This document shows positions 18,517 to 29,466 of a stretch of 64,000 nucleotides of DNA, one piece after another; within the stretch, counting starts at the first letter, position 1, and every line of letters begins with the position of its first letter. The notes beneath the pieces were generated by a model, which was given only the letters and a program-made list of their open reading frames with translations, made no database searches and was not told where the DNA came from. Both the position numbers and the translations under genes were made by a program. Origin of the DNA: Rhizobium oryziradicis (GTDB lineage: Bacteria; Pseudomonadota; Alphaproteobacteria; Rhizobiales; Rhizobiaceae); assembly GCF_001939045.1 (NCBI RefSeq), contig NZ_MKIM01000028.1:248001-312000 (forward strand), read 5' to 3'.

Positions 18517-20160
18517 ATGAGCCGAATGGACGACAAATTGCTGGAACTCAATCAGCCTCGGCTTTGGTCTGGTGTGAACGCCTTTCGGACAGATCCGCTG
18601 CTTGTTGATCTGACAAGCGCGATGAACAGAACATTGCGTGACGATTTTGATGTGATTGGTCGCTATGTCACCTCCCACGAAGCCCAAGAGCTGGCCCGCA
18701 TGGCCAATCAAAGCCCGCCCATTTTGCACACCCATGGCCCGCGCGGTGAACGCCTTGATATGGTGGAATATCATCCCGCCTGGCATGCGCTCATGCGCCG
18801 CTCCATGGCCGCAGGCTTGCATTCTTCCGTGTGGGAAAACCTGCCGGATGCGCGTGGCCAAGACCATAAAGCGCGTGCTGTGCGGTTTTATCTCACCGCA
18901 CAGCTTGAGTGCGGCCATCTCTGCCCGCTCACCATGACCAGCGCCTCGGTGGCGGCCCTGATGGCATCGCCACGGGTGCAAAATGAGTGGGCACCCAAAA
19001 TTCTGTCGCGCAAATATGATTCGTCCAATCGCTCCGCCATGCAGAAATCTGCCGTGACGCTGGGCATGGGCATGACCGAAAAGCAGGGCGGCACCGATGT
19101 GCGCGCCAATACCAGCACGGCAACAAGAGTAGGCGAGGGTATTTACCGGCTGTCTGGCCACAAATGGTTCATGTCTGCGCCGATGAGCGATGCGTTTGTG
19201 ATGCTGGCGCAAATGCCGGAGGGCATGGGCTGTTTTCTGGTGCCGCGCCTGTTGGAAGATGGCTCGGCCAATGGTCTGCAATTCCAGCGCTTGAAGGATA
19301 AGGTTGGCAATCGCTCCAACGCGTCGTCGGAAGTTGAATTTACCGATGCCTTTGGCTTTTTGCTGGGGGATCCCGGTGCCGGAATTCGCACCGTGCTGGA
19401 AATGGTGACACTGACGCGACTGGATTGCGCGCTGGCCTCCGCCGGCATGATGCGTGCTTCCATGGCAGAGGCTGTGCACCATGTGCGTGGACGCTCGGTG
19501 TTTGGCAACAAGCTGATTGACCAGCCGGTGATGACCCGTGTTCTGGCCGACATGGCCCTTGATGTGGCCGCCGCCACGGCGCTTTCCTTCCGTCTCGCTG
19601 AAGCGTTTGACCGGGCGCGGGATAATCCGGCCGATGCGGCCTATGCCCGTGTGATGACGCCGGTGGTGAAATATTGGGTGTGCAAAATGGCACCCCCACT
19701 GATTTATGAGGCGATGGAGTGTATTGGCGGCAGCGGCTATGTGGAAGAACGCGCCATTGCGCGGCACTACCGCGAAGCCCCGGTCAACGCCATCTGGGAA
19801 GGCTCCGGCAACGTCATGGCACTGGATGTGCTGCGGGTGCTGGAACGCGGCAAAGACCTGTTTGAAATGGTCTTTGCGTCGCTGGAGCGGGATCTCGGCC
19901 CATCGGGCAAGAAAACCATTGAGGTTCTGCGCGCCGCCATGGCGCTGTGTGAGCGCGATGAAGGGGCTGCCCGCCTGCTGGTCGAGCAAATGGCGCTGGC
20001 GGCAGCCGCAGCCGAGCTTTACCGCATGGGGGCGGGCAAGATCGCCGACGCGTTCCTCGAGTCGCGCCTCACAGGCGGCTGGCGCAATACCTATGGCGTG
20101 CTGGATGCGCGCTTCGATTGTCGCTACCTGATTGATTTGCTCTATCCGGCTGTGGATTAA
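18517..20160 (+). CDS. aidB: AidB-like acyl-CoA dehydrogenase family protein
   Basis: A 547-residue flavoprotein of the acyl-CoA dehydrogenase superfamily, AidB branch. The N-terminal extension (NQPRLWSG, then MANQSPPILHTHGPRGERLD) matches AidB. The FAD-site region is GMGMTEKQGGTDVRANTS, and the dehydrogenase C-terminal domain carries ECIGGSGYVEE and NAIWEGSGNVMALDVLRV. In E. coli AidB binds DNA and is part of the adaptive response to alkylation; that role is inferred here. ATG 18517 fits the family. An AAAAATACGAAATTGGATAG stretch precedes it with weak ribosome-binding potential. Confidence 0.92.
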   Translation: MSRMDDKLLELNQPRLWSGVNAFRTDPLLVDLTSAMNRTLRDDFDVIGRYVTSHEAQELARMANQSPPILHTHGPRGERLDMVEYHPAWHALMRRSMAAGLHSSVWENLPDARGQDHKARAVRFYLTAQLECGHLCPLTMTSASVAALMASPRVQNEWAPKILSRKYDSSNRSAMQKSAVTLGMGMTEKQGGTDVRANTSTATRVGEGIYRLSGHKWFMSAPMSDAFVMLAQMPEGMGCFLVPRLLEDGSANGLQFQRLKDKVGNRSNASSEVEFTDAFGFLLGDPGAGIRTVLEMVTLTRLDCALASAGMMRASMAEAVHHVRGRSVFGNKLIDQPVMTRVLADMALDVAAATALSFRLAEAFDRARDNPADAAYARVMTPVVKYWVCKMAPPLIYEAMECIGGSGYVEERAIARHYREAPVNAIWEGSGNVMALDVLRVLERGKDLFEMVFASLERDLGPSGKKTIEVLRAAMALCERDEGAARLLVEQMALAAAAAELYRMGAGKIADAFLESRLTGGWRNTYGVLDARFDCRYLIDLLYPAVD

Positions 20161-20264
20161 TACCAAGAGAGATTGATAATTTCACTTGGTATTCCTCTTG
20201 TAATGTCTTCAAGGCGAGGGTGGGTCTGTCGCATCCAACCTTGCTACAAGATGAGGGATTATCA

Positions 20265-20693
20265 ATGGCTCTACCCCGTATCGACATTGTTGAAGACAAC
20301 GCGACACCGCAGCAAAAGGCATCAATTCTTGATGCCCTGCAAGAGTATAACAACAAAGCAGCCCGACCAAGTTTCAGCGCTGATTTTTCCATTTTACTGC
20401 GAGATGCGACGAGTGACGATGTTGTCGGTGGTTTGTCAGGTCAATCCTTTTATGGCTGGACCTTTGTCAAGTTTCTGGTGGTGCCAGAGATCTATCGCGG
20501 CCTAGGCCTCGGTCGGCAATTGATGCTGGAGGCTGAGACGCTTGCGCGCCGCCACGGCAGCGAAGGCATCTGGCTCGACACGTTTGATTTTCAGGCCCGG
20601 CCTTTTTACGAAAAACTCGGCTTTTCGGTGTTTGGTGAATTAGAAGCGGGTGAACAAGCACACGCCCGCTACTTTCTCAAAAAGCGGTTCTAG
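20265..20693 (+). CDS. GNAT-family N-acetyltransferase
   Basis: A 142-residue acetyl-CoA-dependent acetyltransferase. The strand holding the acetyl-CoA site reads VKFLVVPEIYRGLGLGRQLM (V..RGLGLG signature), followed by the helix and the FYEKLGFSVFGE motif near the end. The substrate is unknown. ATG 20265 with GAGGG upstream is preferred over an earlier ATG at 20220. It is followed by a strong terminator at 20760. Confidence 0.88.
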   Translation: MALPRIDIVEDNATPQQKASILDALQEYNNKAARPSFSADFSILLRDATSDDVVGGLSGQSFYGWTFVKFLVVPEIYRGLGLGRQLMLEAETLARRHGSEGIWLDTFDFQARPFYEKLGFSVFGELEAGEQAHARYFLKKRF

Positions 20694-20759
20694 AGTCTGT
20701 CTGCTTTTTGTTCGTCAAATGAAGCTAGAAAACCGGCAAAACTCGGGGCTTATACATTG

Positions 20760-20803
20760 AAGGCCGCAACATCTGATATGATGTTCCGGCCTTGTGTTTT
20801 TTT
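20760..20803 (+). terminator. Rho-independent terminator after the acetyltransferase
   Basis: AAGGCCG...AACATC pairs with GATGTT...CGGCCTT (one mismatch in the stem) over a six-base loop, followed by GTGTTTTTTT. Confidence 0.85.
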
Positions 20804-20879
20804 CACTGCATAATTCGGTGTTGCAGCGCCCTGCGTCATAGGTGGCGCACGGCGCTGTTATGTTGGATTAAACCGGTAT

Positions 20880-23087
20880 TCAGGCAACCCGGCGGGCTGG
20901 CACGTTCGTGCGGCCGGTAATTTCGAAGCGCATGACCATATCGCGCAATGTATTGGCTTCATTGCTGAGGATGGAGGACGCAGCAGAGGTTTCTTCCACC
21001 ATGGCCGCATTTTGCTGGGTCATTTGATCCATCTGGTTTACGGCGAGGTTGATTTCCCGAAGGCCAGACGCCTGTTCCTGAGCGGAGCGCGAGATGTGCT
21101 GAATAAGCCCGTTGATAGACTGAACTTGTTGCGCAATCCGTTCCAGTGCGGTGCCGGTTTCACCCACGAGGGATACACCTTGCTGCACCTGCTCGCCCGA
21201 AGCGCTGATCAATTGCTTGATCTCTTTGGCGGCTTGGGCTGAACGCTGTGCCAACTCGCGCACTTCCTGTGCAACCACCGCAAAACCCTTGCCTGCTTCG
21301 CCGGCACGGGCAGCCTCAACACCGGCATTCAGCGCCAGAAGGTTGGTCTGGAAGGCAATCTCGTCGATCACGCCAATAATTTGAGAGACCTTTGTTGCAG
21401 AATCTTCAATGCCTTGCATAGCCTGAACGGCACGCTGCACAATTTGGCCGGAGCGATCAGCGTCAGCGCATGTGGTGTCCACCTTGTGGGCGGCCTCACT
21501 GGCATTTTTGGCGCTGTCATTGAGCTTTTCACCAATTTCACCCAAAGCGGCGGCCGTCTCTTCAAGGCTGGCGGCTTGTTGTTCCGTCCGCTTCGAGAGT
21601 TGGTCGGCGCTGCGACTGATTTCGCCGCTGCCGTCATTGATCGTGTGAACGGTCGTATTCAAGCGGGCAATGGTTGATTCCAGACTGTCGACGGCGGAAT
21701 TGAAATTGTCACGCAACTCGGCGTAGGAGCCGGGGAAGGCATCATTGATACGATAGGTCAAATTGCCGTCAGATAGTTTTGACAAGCCACGAGCGAGCGC
21801 TTCAACCACACTGCGCTGCATTTCGGCGGCGGTAGCCCGCTCGGCTTCTGTTTGGCTGCGTGCAACTTCTGCAGCCTCGCGCTGGCTTTGGCTGGTTTTT
21901 TCGAGCAAGCGTCCATCGGCCAGCTTCAGGCGGAAGGCATCAAGGGCCGTGGCCAGTGAGCCAATTTCATCGCCACGGTTCTGGCCCGAAACAGGCTCAT
22001 CATAGCGACCAGATGAAAGATTGCCCACCTCAGCTAAAAGGGCTGTCATGGGACGCTGAATGAAGACACGGGCGGCCATGAACAGAGACAGGATAACGGC
22101 TGCCAAAATAACCAGCCCGCCAACCACCAAAATAACCGTCTGCTCATTCACGATAGCCGAAACCGCTGTGACAGGAACATCTTCAATGACAAACCACCGG
22201 GTGTTGAGGCCCGGCAAATCGAAGGGGTAAACAACGCGATAGACAGATTGTTGATCGACACCCACGACATTATGGATAATGGTTGTCTTGCCATCCTTGA
22301 TGGCAGCTTTGATCTGTTCAGCACCTTCAGATGTATATTCTTTCATGACAAGATCATCTTGCGGCGCGGTGAGCCACTTGCCCGTTGCCGACAGCAGGTA
22401 AACCCGCCCGGTGCCAAATGGGCGCTCGTCTTTCAGCGATGCAGCCAACGTGCCCAAACCAATGTCAACACCCAAAACACCTTTGACAGCGCCATTGACA
22501 ATCACAGGCTCGCCAATGCTCATCATCAACAGATTGCCGGCAGAATCCTCAACGTAAGGTTCTGTCGCAAATGCCTTTTTGGTCTTGGCTGGCATGTCAT
22601 AATAGCTTTGTGTGTAATCAATGTCGTCTGGCAAAACCAGCTTGAGGCCGTTGGCGCTTCTGGTCCAATAGGGGGTGAACTGACCAGCTTTATTGGTACC
22701 TTGCTGCGGATCTCCCGCTGGTCCTTGCTTTCCATCAAAACCGTTTTTGGCTTCGAGAAGCCATGACCCAAACACCAGATCGAATTGCTCAATCAACTGG
22801 GGTAACATTCGCGTTACCATTGATCGTTCCAAAGTCCCGGCTTCCAGTCCTTTTTGAACCGCGCCATTCATCGATTTTGTCGCACCTGACAATGCCATAA
22901 TTTTTGCCGTAAAACCGGCTGCGGTGGATTTGGCATCTGTCGTCGCTTGTTGCAGCGTCATGGATGTCGCGCGTTCACGCACTTGCGTAATCACAAAAGC
23001 AAATGTGACAACGAGTACGAGAGCAATTGCGATGGTGCTTGCGAGGATGAGTTTGAAGGCAAAGGATTGCTTGAAAAACGCGTGCAT
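20880..23087 (-). CDS. Methyl-accepting chemotaxis protein
   Basis: A 735-residue transmembrane chemoreceptor. Order: TM1 (about 12-33), a periplasmic sensory domain of about 280 residues with dCache-like features ([22 protein letters not shown]), TM2 (about 318-345), HAMP (about 346-398), a second HAMP-like segment ([19 protein letters not shown]), then the signalling domain with the hairpin tip [21 protein letters not shown] split as [11 protein letters not shown] and VEAARAGE. No C-terminal NWETF-type methyltransferase tether is present. The ligand is unknown. It stands alone on its strand. Confidence 0.93.
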   Translation of the reverse strand: MHAFFKQSFAFKLILASTIAIALVLVVTFAFVITQVRERATSMTLQQATTDAKSTAAGFTAKIMALSGATKSMNGAVQKGLEAGTLERSMVTRMLPQLIEQFDLVFGSWLLEAKNGFDGKQGPAGDPQQGTNKAGQFTPYWTRSANGLKLVLPDDIDYTQSYYDMPAKTKKAFATEPYVEDSAGNLLMMSIGEPVIVNGAVKGVLGVDIGLGTLAASLKDERPFGTGRVYLLSATGKWLTAPQDDLVMKEYTSEGAEQIKAAIKDGKTTIIHNVVGVDQQSVYRVVYPFDLPGLNTRWFVIEDVPVTAVSAIVNEQTVILVVGGLVILAAVILSLFMAARVFIQRPMTALLAEVGNLSSGRYDEPVSGQNRGDEIGSLATALDAFRLKLADGRLLEKTSQSQREAAEVARSQTEAERATAAEMQRSVVEALARGLSKLSDGNLTYRINDAFPGSYAELRDNFNSAVDSLESTIARLNTTVHTINDGSGEISRSADQLSKRTEQQAASLEETAAALGEIGEKLNDSAKNASEAAHKVDTTCADADRSGQIVQRAVQAMQGIEDSATKVSQIIGVIDEIAFQTNLLALNAGVEAARAGEAGKGFAVVAQEVRELAQRSAQAAKEIKQLISASGEQVQQGVSLVGETGTALERIAQQVQSINGLIQHISRSAQEQASGLREINLAVNQMDQMTQQNAAMVEETSAASSILSNEANTLRDMVMRFEITGRTNVPARRVA

Positions 23088-23323
23088 CTGGAGCCGAGTT
23101 CCTATCGTTAGTCACAATTGCTTCACAGCGGCGTGACAAGGGAATACATTTGATCATAATTGCTTCAAAATCATGAAAATACTCTAAATTACCATGTTGG
23201 GATATGTTTTGGTCGCGGTGCGCTGCGGCACTTTATATGTGCGGCATTATCGCTCCTTGAATCGATCCCGATTGAAGGAGCGATGCAGGCGTATGGCGCA
23301 AAGACCTGAAAGCGATACGATGT

Positions 23324-23800
23324 CTATTCTGAGGATGTGAGGCTGTGTAAGCGATCCAGCGCGCCTTGAAGAATGAAGCTGGCGGCGGCCGAATCAATGC
23401 GCTCGGCCCGCTTGGCGCGGGATACATCCATTTCCAAAAGTGCGCGGGTGGCTGCCACGGTGGAGAGGCGCTCATCCCAAAACACAAAGGGAATATCGGT
23501 CTTGTCGGCCATGGCACGCACAAAGGCGCGGGTAGCCTGAACACGTGGGCCGGAAGAGCCATCCATATTGGTTGGCAAACCTATAATAAAGGCGGCGACC
23601 TTTTCTTTCTCGGCAAAGGCGAGCAAAACCTCGGCATCCTTGGTGAATTTCACGCGCTTGATCACCGGGCGAGGGCTTGCAAAACGTCGGCCCAAGTCTG
23701 ACATGGAAAGGCCAATGGTCTTGGTGCCAAGGTCCAATCCGGCAATGGCTTGGCTGGGCTTCAAGGTGGTGGCCAGTTCTTCAATTGTCAGCGTTGCCAT
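23324..23800 (-). CDS. ruvX: Holliday junction resolvase-like protein (YqgF/RuvX)
   Basis: A 158-residue RNase H-fold protein of the YqgF family, implicated in 16S rRNA 5' processing and possibly junction resolution. The conserved motifs are [40 protein letters not shown] and the final [11 protein letters not shown] with the catalytic Asp. ATG 23800 follows GAGAGACAG; the TTG at 23812 is less likely. It is divergent from the UPF0173 hydrolase. Confidence 0.93.
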   Translation of the reverse strand: MATLTIEELATTLKPSQAIAGLDLGTKTIGLSMSDLGRRFASPRPVIKRVKFTKDAEVLLAFAEKEKVAAFIIGLPTNMDGSSGPRVQATRAFVRAMADKTDIPFVFWDERLSTVAATRALLEMDVSRAKRAERIDSAAASFILQGALDRLHSLTSSE

Positions 23801-23904
23801 TCTGTCTCTCAATTGTGAATTCAGTGTTCATCTCTTTTCTTGCCTGCCTTATGCCATATGTTCTGCCATCGGAACCATTTTTATCAGCCTACGAGGACGC
23901 CCCC

Positions 23905-24609
23905 ATGAAAATCACCTGGCTTGGACACTCCGCTTTCCGCTTGGAAACAGCGAAAGCGACCATTCTGATCGATCCATTTTTTAACTATAATCCCAGCTTT
24001 GCGGGGCAAGACGTTAAAGATGTCACCAAGGGACTGACCCATATTTTGCTCACCCACGGTCATGGTGACCATGTGGGCGATACGGTCGCCATTGCCAAGG
24101 ATACGGGCGCAACCGTGCTGGCCAATGCCGATCTGGCCGCCTGGCTTGGCGCTAAGGGCGTAGAGAAGATCGAAATGGGCAACACCGGCGGCACTATTGA
24201 TCTGGGTGGCTTCACGGCCACCTTCACCAACGCGCTGCATTCCTCGGCGCAGATCACCGAGGATGGCGTCTCGCACGCACTGGGCAATGCCAACGGCCTG
24301 ATGCTGCATTTTCAGGATGAGGCATCGCTTCTGCATATGGGCGATACCGATATTTTCTCGGATATGGCGCTGATCAACGAATTGCACCAACCGGACATCG
24401 GCATTGTGCCGATTGGCGACCGCTTTACCATGGGCGGTGCCGTGGCGGCTCTGGCTTGCCAGCGCTTTTTCAACTTCAAGACCGCGATTCCCGCCCACTA
24501 CGGCACGTTCCCGATTATTGACCAGACACCGGACAAATTCATCGCGGGCATGGAGGGAACCAAGACCAAGGTGCAGGCTCCAAAGCCCGGCGAAACGCTG
24601 TCGATCTAA
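23905..24609 (+). CDS. UPF0173 metal-dependent hydrolase
   Basis: A 234-residue metallo-beta-lactamase-fold protein of the UPF0173 family starting [14 protein letters not shown]. The metal motif is [12 protein letters not shown], and later ligands lie in [10 protein letters not shown] and IPAHYGTFP. The substrate is unknown. ATG 23905 has CGAGGA upstream; a frame open back to 23677 overlaps ruvX and is not supported. It precedes gatCA, as in many alphaproteobacteria, and an inverted repeat (ACCCCCG against CGGGGGT, about 24627-24652) follows its stop. Confidence 0.93.
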   Translation: MKITWLGHSAFRLETAKATILIDPFFNYNPSFAGQDVKDVTKGLTHILLTHGHGDHVGDTVAIAKDTGATVLANADLAAWLGAKGVEKIEMGNTGGTIDLGGFTATFTNALHSSAQITEDGVSHALGNANGLMLHFQDEASLLHMGDTDIFSDMALINELHQPDIGIVPIGDRFTMGGAVAALACQRFFNFKTAIPAHYGTFPIIDQTPDKFIAGMEGTKTKVQAPKPGETLSI

Positions 24610-24737
24610 AAATATCACCACTTACCCCCGGATTTTACGATTCGGGGGTGAATTTCTGGCTCAACAAAAGTGCTCCCCGTTGCGCCTGCGCTGTTCGGCC
24701 ATTATAGCGGGTCTGATAATCGATCTGGAGAATGCCG

Positions 24738-25025
24738 ATGTCCGTTGATCTCGCTACTGTAAAGCGCGTTGCCAAACTATCCCGTATTGCTCTTGCCGAT
24801 GATGAGGCAGGAAAGGTGATGGATGAACTCAATGGTATTCTGGGCTTTGTCGAGCAACTGTCGGAAGTCAATGTGGATGGCGTCGAGCCGATGACATCGG
24901 TGATGCCGATGGCCATGCGCAAGCGCGCAGATGCCGTCACCGATGGCAACAAGGCTGACGACATTGTTGCCAATGCGCCGCAAACGGACCGCAACTTCTT
25001 TATGGTGCCGAAGGTTGTTGAATAG
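24738..25025 (+). CDS. gatC: Aspartyl/glutamyl-tRNA(Asn/Gln) amidotransferase subunit C
   Basis: Small subunit that holds GatA and GatB together in the GatCAB complex, which converts Glu-tRNA(Gln) and Asp-tRNA(Asn) into their amide forms. The 95 residues start [17 protein letters not shown], with the conserved [16 protein letters not shown] and [11 protein letters not shown] end. ATG 24738 lies seven bases after GGAG; an ATG two codons earlier is less well placed. It is followed 65 bases later by gatA. Confidence 0.95.
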   Translation: MSVDLATVKRVAKLSRIALADDEAGKVMDELNGILGFVEQLSEVNVDGVEPMTSVMPMAMRKRADAVTDGNKADDIVANAPQTDRNFFMVPKVVE

Positions 25026-25090
25026 GCCTTTGCCTTTGCCCACCTTCATCCCACAATATTCGACGCATAAACCGTAAAGCGAACAAATTC

Positions 25091-26572
25091 ATGAGCGAAC
25101 TGACCAGCCTCACCATTGCGCAAGCCCGCGAAAAGCTTGTTACCAAGGACATCACAGCCGTTGAGCTGACCGATGCCTATCTTGGCGCTATCGAGGCTGC
25201 CAATGGGGCACTCAATACCTATGTTGCGGTAACACCAGAGATTGCCCGTGATATGGCCAAGGCATCAGATGCGCGCATCGCCCGTGGCGAAGCCGGGGTG
25301 CTGGAAGGCATTCCGCTTGGTGTGAAAGACCTGTTCGCGACCCGCGATGTCCACACCCAGGCCTGCTCGCACGTTCTTGATGGTTTTAAGCCAAAATACG
25401 AATCAACCGTGACCCAGAACCTGTGGAATGCCGGTGCTGTGATGCTGGGCAAGCTCAACATGGATGAGTTCGCCATGGGCTCGTCCAACGAAAACTCTTA
25501 TTATGGTCCAGCCGTCAACCCTTGGAAGGCCAAGGGCTCCGATGAAAAGCTGGTGCCCGGTGGTTCGTCCGGTGGTTCTGCGGCAGCCGTGGCAGCAGGT
25601 TTGTGCGCAGGTGCGACCGCAACCGACACCGGTGGCTCAATTCGCCAGCCAGCTGCCTTTACCGGCACGGTTGGCATCAAGCCCACTTACGGCCGTTGCT
25701 CGCGCTGGGGCATTGTTGCCTATGCGTCTTCGCTGGATCAGGCAGGCCCAATTGCACGCGATGTGCGCGATGCCGCTATTCTGTTGAAATCCATGGCGAG
25801 CATTGATGAGAAAGACACAACATCGGTTGATCTTCTTGCGCCCAATTATGAAGATGCCATTGGCCAGTCGATCAAGGGCATGAAGATCGGTATTCCCAAG
25901 GAATACCGCGTTGATGGCATGCCGGAAGAAATTGAAGCGCTGTGGCAGCAAGGCATTCAATGGCTGAAAGACGCCGGTGCCGAGATTGTTGATATTTCTC
26001 TGCCCCATACAAAATACGCTCTGCCTGCCTATTATATCGTGGCAACGGCAGAGGCCTCTTCAAACCTTGCTCGCTACGACGGTGTGCGCTTTGGCCTTCG
26101 CGTCGATGGCAAGGACATTGCCGACATGTATGAAAAGAGCCGGGCCGCAGGCTTTGGCAAGGAAGTGCAACGCCGTATCCTGATGGGCACTTATGTGCTT
26201 TCGGCGGGCTATTACGATGCTTATTACCTGCGCGCTCAGAAGGTTCGCACCCTGATCAAGCGTGACTTTGAACAGGTGTTTGCCGCCGGTGTGGATGCGA
26301 TTTTGACGCCGATCACCCCATCCTCTGCCTTCGCCATTGGTGACAAGGAATTGGCCGCCGATCCGGTTAAAATGTATCTGAATGATATTTTCACCGTGAC
26401 GTTGAACATGGCGGGCCTTCCCGGCATTTCTGTGCCTGCTGGTCTGGATGCCAAGGGGCTGCCGCTTGGTCTGCAATTGATTGGCAAGCCATTTGAAGAA
26501 GAAACCCTGTTCAAAACCGCCCATGTCATCGAGCAAGCCGCCGGCACATTCACCCCCGCCAAGTGGTGGTAA
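25091..26572 (+). CDS. gatA: Aspartyl/glutamyl-tRNA(Asn/Gln) amidotransferase subunit A
   Basis: Amidase subunit that releases ammonia from glutamine for GatB. The 493 residues contain the amidase-signature Ser-cisSer-Lys triad: the Lys in GVKDLF, the cis-Ser in [16 protein letters not shown], and the nucleophile Ser in [11 protein letters not shown]. Length and ending are typical. It sits downstream of gatC, and its 3' end appears to overlap the following acetyltransferase frame. Confidence 0.97.
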   Translation: MSELTSLTIAQAREKLVTKDITAVELTDAYLGAIEAANGALNTYVAVTPEIARDMAKASDARIARGEAGVLEGIPLGVKDLFATRDVHTQACSHVLDGFKPKYESTVTQNLWNAGAVMLGKLNMDEFAMGSSNENSYYGPAVNPWKAKGSDEKLVPGGSSGGSAAAVAAGLCAGATATDTGGSIRQPAAFTGTVGIKPTYGRCSRWGIVAYASSLDQAGPIARDVRDAAILLKSMASIDEKDTTSVDLLAPNYEDAIGQSIKGMKIGIPKEYRVDGMPEEIEALWQQGIQWLKDAGAEIVDISLPHTKYALPAYYIVATAEASSNLARYDGVRFGLRVDGKDIADMYEKSRAAGFGKEVQRRILMGTYVLSAGYYDAYYLRAQKVRTLIKRDFEQVFAAGVDAILTPITPSSAFAIGDKELAADPVKMYLNDIFTVTLNMAGLPGISVPAGLDAKGLPLGLQLIGKPFEEETLFKTAHVIEQAAGTFTPAKWW

Positions 26573-27056
26573 CACGTTTACGCTGCGTTTGATGACAGCG
26601 GCTGACCACGATATGGTTGGCCGTGTCGGCTGGGAGGCCTGGCGATCGACCGGGCCTCTGGATCGCGGCTTTGCCGATCCCAAGGTCGCCCAGAGGGTAA
26701 AAGATGCCTTCTTGCGTTTTCCCTCAACCACCAATGGTCATGTCGTCGTTGCCGACATGGACGGCCAGGTGGTTGGCTGGGGTGCCCGTGAAGATGAACC
26801 CGATTATATTTCGGACATATGGATCGCGCCTGATTTTCAGCGCCGTGGTATCGGTGCCGCTCTGGTTGAGCATTTTTGCGCTGTGATGGGCAACGAGGGA
26901 CTGCGGCAGGCGCGCATAGCCACCCACCAGAAAAATTATTCGGCAATTGCCCTTTATAAGCGCTGCGGTTTTGACATTGCCTGGCAGGGCATGGAGCATG
27001 ATTCCATTATGGGTCTGGAGCTGCCCAAAGTGCGGCTGAGAAGGCTGTTGTTTTAG
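26523..27056 (+). CDS. GNAT-family N-acetyltransferase, start uncertain
   Basis: An acetyltransferase whose fold begins around [13 protein letters not shown]. The acetyl-CoA motif is [20 protein letters not shown], and the C-terminal [13 protein letters not shown] is typical. The fold needs the strand before ATG 26592, but the only in-frame ATG upstream is at 26523, inside gatA, with no clear ribosome-binding site. Translation may be coupled to gatA. The next gene appears to be a diverged relative, sharing [19 protein letters not shown] against AVGWGARENHDDKITDFWI. Confidence 0.8.
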   Translation: MSSSKPPAHSPPPSGGNTFTLRLMTAADHDMVGRVGWEAWRSTGPLDRGFADPKVAQRVKDAFLRFPSTTNGHVVVADMDGQVVGWGAREDEPDYISDIWIAPDFQRRGIGAALVEHFCAVMGNEGLRQARIATHQKNYSAIALYKRCGFDIAWQGMEHDSIMGLELPKVRLRRLLF

Positions 27057-27163
27057 CTTGTCATAGCCGCTCTCTCCAATTTTATCGTGTGTAACGAAGT
27101 TTGCCGCTCTGGTGTATTTATGATCCGGGTGATTTACTGCGATCAAATTGCGGTGAGGGGCGA

Positions 27164-27682
27164 ATGGCAAGGATTCGTGGTGCCCATTCTGACGAGGCCA
27201 ATATCTTGGCAGACATTGGCTTGCGTGCCTGGGAGCAGGCGATGCTGTCGGTTGGCGATACAACCGCCATGATGGATAATGCCCGCAGTGCGTTTCGAAA
27301 TTTCACCCGCTCGGGTTTGAGCGCCATCACCGTGGTGGAGCACGCCGGACATGCCGTTGGCTGGGGTGCTCGCGAAAATCACGATGACAAGATTACTGAT
27401 TTCTGGATTGATCCCGGGCAACAGAAGCGCGGCTATAGCAAGCTCCTGCTGGATGCCATTGAGCGCGACATTGTTCATCGCGGCTTTGAGCAAGCGCATC
27501 TGGAAACCCACGCGCGCAACAAGCAGGCGGTCAGCTTTTTTCAACACCACGGCTACAGTGTCCACTGGCTATCGGTGGTCTATAACCCCAAGCTGGACCG
27601 TGATGTGGAAATGGTGGGGATGTCGCGCCGCCTGGTCGAATTGCCAAATTTGACCTATGGCCCCGGCGGCGCGTTTGAATAA
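27164..27682 (+). CDS. GNAT-family N-acetyltransferase
   Basis: A 172-residue acetyltransferase. The core motif reads FWIDPGQQKRGYSKLLLDAI, with QKRGYS replacing the usual R-G-x-G-x-G/A, a slightly degenerate acetyl-CoA loop. The end has KQAVSFFQHHGY. ATG 27164 follows GAGGGG. It is a tandem relative of the preceding gene and convergent with the GT39 gene, five bases away. The substrate is unknown. Confidence 0.87.
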   Translation: MARIRGAHSDEANILADIGLRAWEQAMLSVGDTTAMMDNARSAFRNFTRSGLSAITVVEHAGHAVGWGARENHDDKITDFWIDPGQQKRGYSKLLLDAIERDIVHRGFEQAHLETHARNKQAVSFFQHHGYSVHWLSVVYNPKLDRDVEMVGMSRRLVELPNLTYGPGGAFE

Positions 27683-27687
27683 TACGT

Positions 27688-29133
27688 TCAGGTCAGACGG
27701 TTGGTCAGGCAGCTGGCTGGCACAACATAGGCTTTGATTTTTCGGCCCGCCAGATAGCCGGTGGCAGATGTCAGGTTTGCTACAGGATCGACAATCGTGC
27801 CATGGCAACTGACATTTTCTTCCGTGACAAAGATCACGGGTTCATCGCCGCTGGCTGAGGTCAGCGGAAATTCCTGCTCATAATAGTTATTGGGAAAATC
27901 ACCATTGCTGCGGGCGCGAATGGTGAAGGGCTCGTCCCGGAGCGTGTAGAACAGGTCTGCCAGAATATCGCGATTGTCGGCCACAATGGTTGCGGTTCCA
28001 GAGCGGCCAGCAGCAGCGGCAATGTTCCAGCTCAGATCCGCGCGTCCAAGATAGCGGTTGAGAACCGGCTTGCCATTGGGCAGGGTTATCTGGTGGGAGT
28101 AGACCGCGAGAAATGGAAAAATAATCGAGGTAATGCCGTTAATGACCAGAGATGTGGTCAGCAACCGTTCTTTGGCCTGCAAAAGATAAAAGACGGCAAG
28201 AATAACCCCTGCGGCATAGGCTGTTGCTGCCCAATTGGCATAGGCGTGTGAGATAAGTGCTTGAACAACAATCACCAGTACAATTGGCCAAGACAGGATG
28301 AACAGGTGCTTTTCGGTGGTGTTAGCTTTGCCGCGCACCAACCGGTAAAACACCATCACCATGGCACCAAACAACACGGGACCGATCACGCCAAACTGGC
28401 TGCCAAAGAAAGCCGCCGCATCATCGAGGTGAAAGTTCAGGCCATGCCAATCGGCATTGTCTGAGGTGTGCTTCAGCGTGGCACCGCCATTGGCCATATT
28501 CCACCAGATATTCGGGGCAATCACCACAATGGTCGCAAAAATCGCCAGCGCTGTATCGCGCAGCGCCATGCGGGCTTTGGGAATAAAAATCGCAGACAGG
28601 ATGGCGGTTGCTGCAAAATACAGCATGGCATATTTGGAAAGCGTGCCAAAGCCGATGCACACGCCCATGAGCAGGGCGAGGCAAACGGAGCGGCGCTCAA
28701 TCAGGTAGGAGTAGCACAGCAGTGTCAGCGCCAGAAACGGAAACAGCACCGTATCGGTTGACATGAAAATGGATGACAGTGCCACGCCCGGCAATGTTGC
28801 ATAGGCAATGCCCGACCAAGCGCCCACCTGGCGAGAGCCTGTGAGGCGTGTGCCAGCCGGAATGAGAATCAAAGCTGTGATCATGTGAAGAATGGGGCTT
28901 CCCACCCGCACCCAGAAGATCTCTTGCGAGCCACCCAACCACGTAAAAAAATGAATGATCCAGGCAATCATCGGCGGTTTGGAATAATAGCCAAACGCCA
29001 GATGCTGCGACCACATCCAGTATTGCGCCTCATCCACAAACAGATTGGTGGTGTCATAGCGCAACATCACAATCCGAAAAGCCGTGATGGCGAGAATGAG
29101 GATAAGGCTGATACGGAGGTTCATGCGGATCAT
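27688..29133 (-). CDS. GT39-family (ArnT-like) membrane glycosyltransferase
   Basis: A 481-residue polytopic inner-membrane protein of the PMT/ArnT superfamily, which transfers sugars from polyprenyl phosphate onto lipid acceptors on the periplasmic side. After TM1 comes YDTTNLFVDEAQYWMWSQHL, with the acidic catalytic motif (D-E) in the first periplasmic loop, then YYSKPPMIAWIIHFFTWLGG. About ten more membrane segments follow. Last gene of a three-gene operon with a GT2 enzyme and a LAB_N protein. By analogy with Rhizobium Rgt proteins it may decorate lipid A or core with galacturonic acid; the donor is not proven. Confidence 0.85.
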   Translation of the reverse strand: MIRMNLRISLILILAITAFRIVMLRYDTTNLFVDEAQYWMWSQHLAFGYYSKPPMIAWIIHFFTWLGGSQEIFWVRVGSPILHMITALILIPAGTRLTGSRQVGAWSGIAYATLPGVALSSIFMSTDTVLFPFLALTLLCYSYLIERRSVCLALLMGVCIGFGTLSKYAMLYFAATAILSAIFIPKARMALRDTALAIFATIVVIAPNIWWNMANGGATLKHTSDNADWHGLNFHLDDAAAFFGSQFGVIGPVLFGAMVMVFYRLVRGKANTTEKHLFILSWPIVLVIVVQALISHAYANWAATAYAAGVILAVFYLLQAKERLLTTSLVINGITSIIFPFLAVYSHQITLPNGKPVLNRYLGRADLSWNIAAAAGRSGTATIVADNRDILADLFYTLRDEPFTIRARSNGDFPNNYYEQEFPLTSASGDEPVIFVTEENVSCHGTIVDPVANLTSATGYLAGRKIKAYVVPASCLTNRLT

Positions 29134-29148
29134 GGATCAGGTCACTTT

Positions 29149-29466
29149 TTACGATTCGGACGGCAAGTCAGTCTTGCGACCTTGATGAAGCAGCATCAGA
29201 TTGCGGATATAAACGACAATGCCGAGCACTTGTCCCAGAATGATGATCGGCTCGCCACGATGAATGCCGTAAGCCAGCAGCATGATGCCGCCGATGACCG
29301 AGAACCACCAGAAAGCAGCCGGAATGACCGAGCGCTTTTCTTTCTCTGAAACCAGCCACTGGATGATAAAGCGCAGAGAAAACATCAACTGCGCCACAAG
29401 GCCCAGCGCCAGCCACATGAAGTCGGCAAAGCTGTTGATTTTGAGATAGGCAAGAATGTCATTCAT
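29149..29466 (-). CDS. Lipid A biosynthesis N-terminal domain (LAB_N) protein
   Basis: A 105-residue membrane protein with three hydrophobic segments and the LAB_N signature: FSLRFIIQWLVSEKEKRSVIP, AFWWFSVIGG and GQVLGIVVYIRNLML. Such proteins accompany polyprenyl-phosphate sugar synthases in lipid A and teichoic acid modification. It overlaps the GT2 stop by ATGA and ends 16 bases before the GT39 gene, so it is translationally coupled. It is a good candidate for the RgtF-like partner of the GT2 enzyme. Confidence 0.88.
   Translation of the reverse strand: MNDILAYLKINSFADFMWLALGLVAQLMFSLRFIIQWLVSEKEKRSVIPAAFWWFSVIGGIMLLAYGIHRGEPIIILGQVLGIVVYIRNLMLLHQGRKTDLPSES

Noticed and set aside
18406..20166. 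586-codon open frame on the minus strand opposite aidB
   Set aside because: It mirrors the aidB coding frame exactly, has a His/Arg/Gly-rich composition with no domain and no ribosome-binding site. It is a codon-bias shadow.
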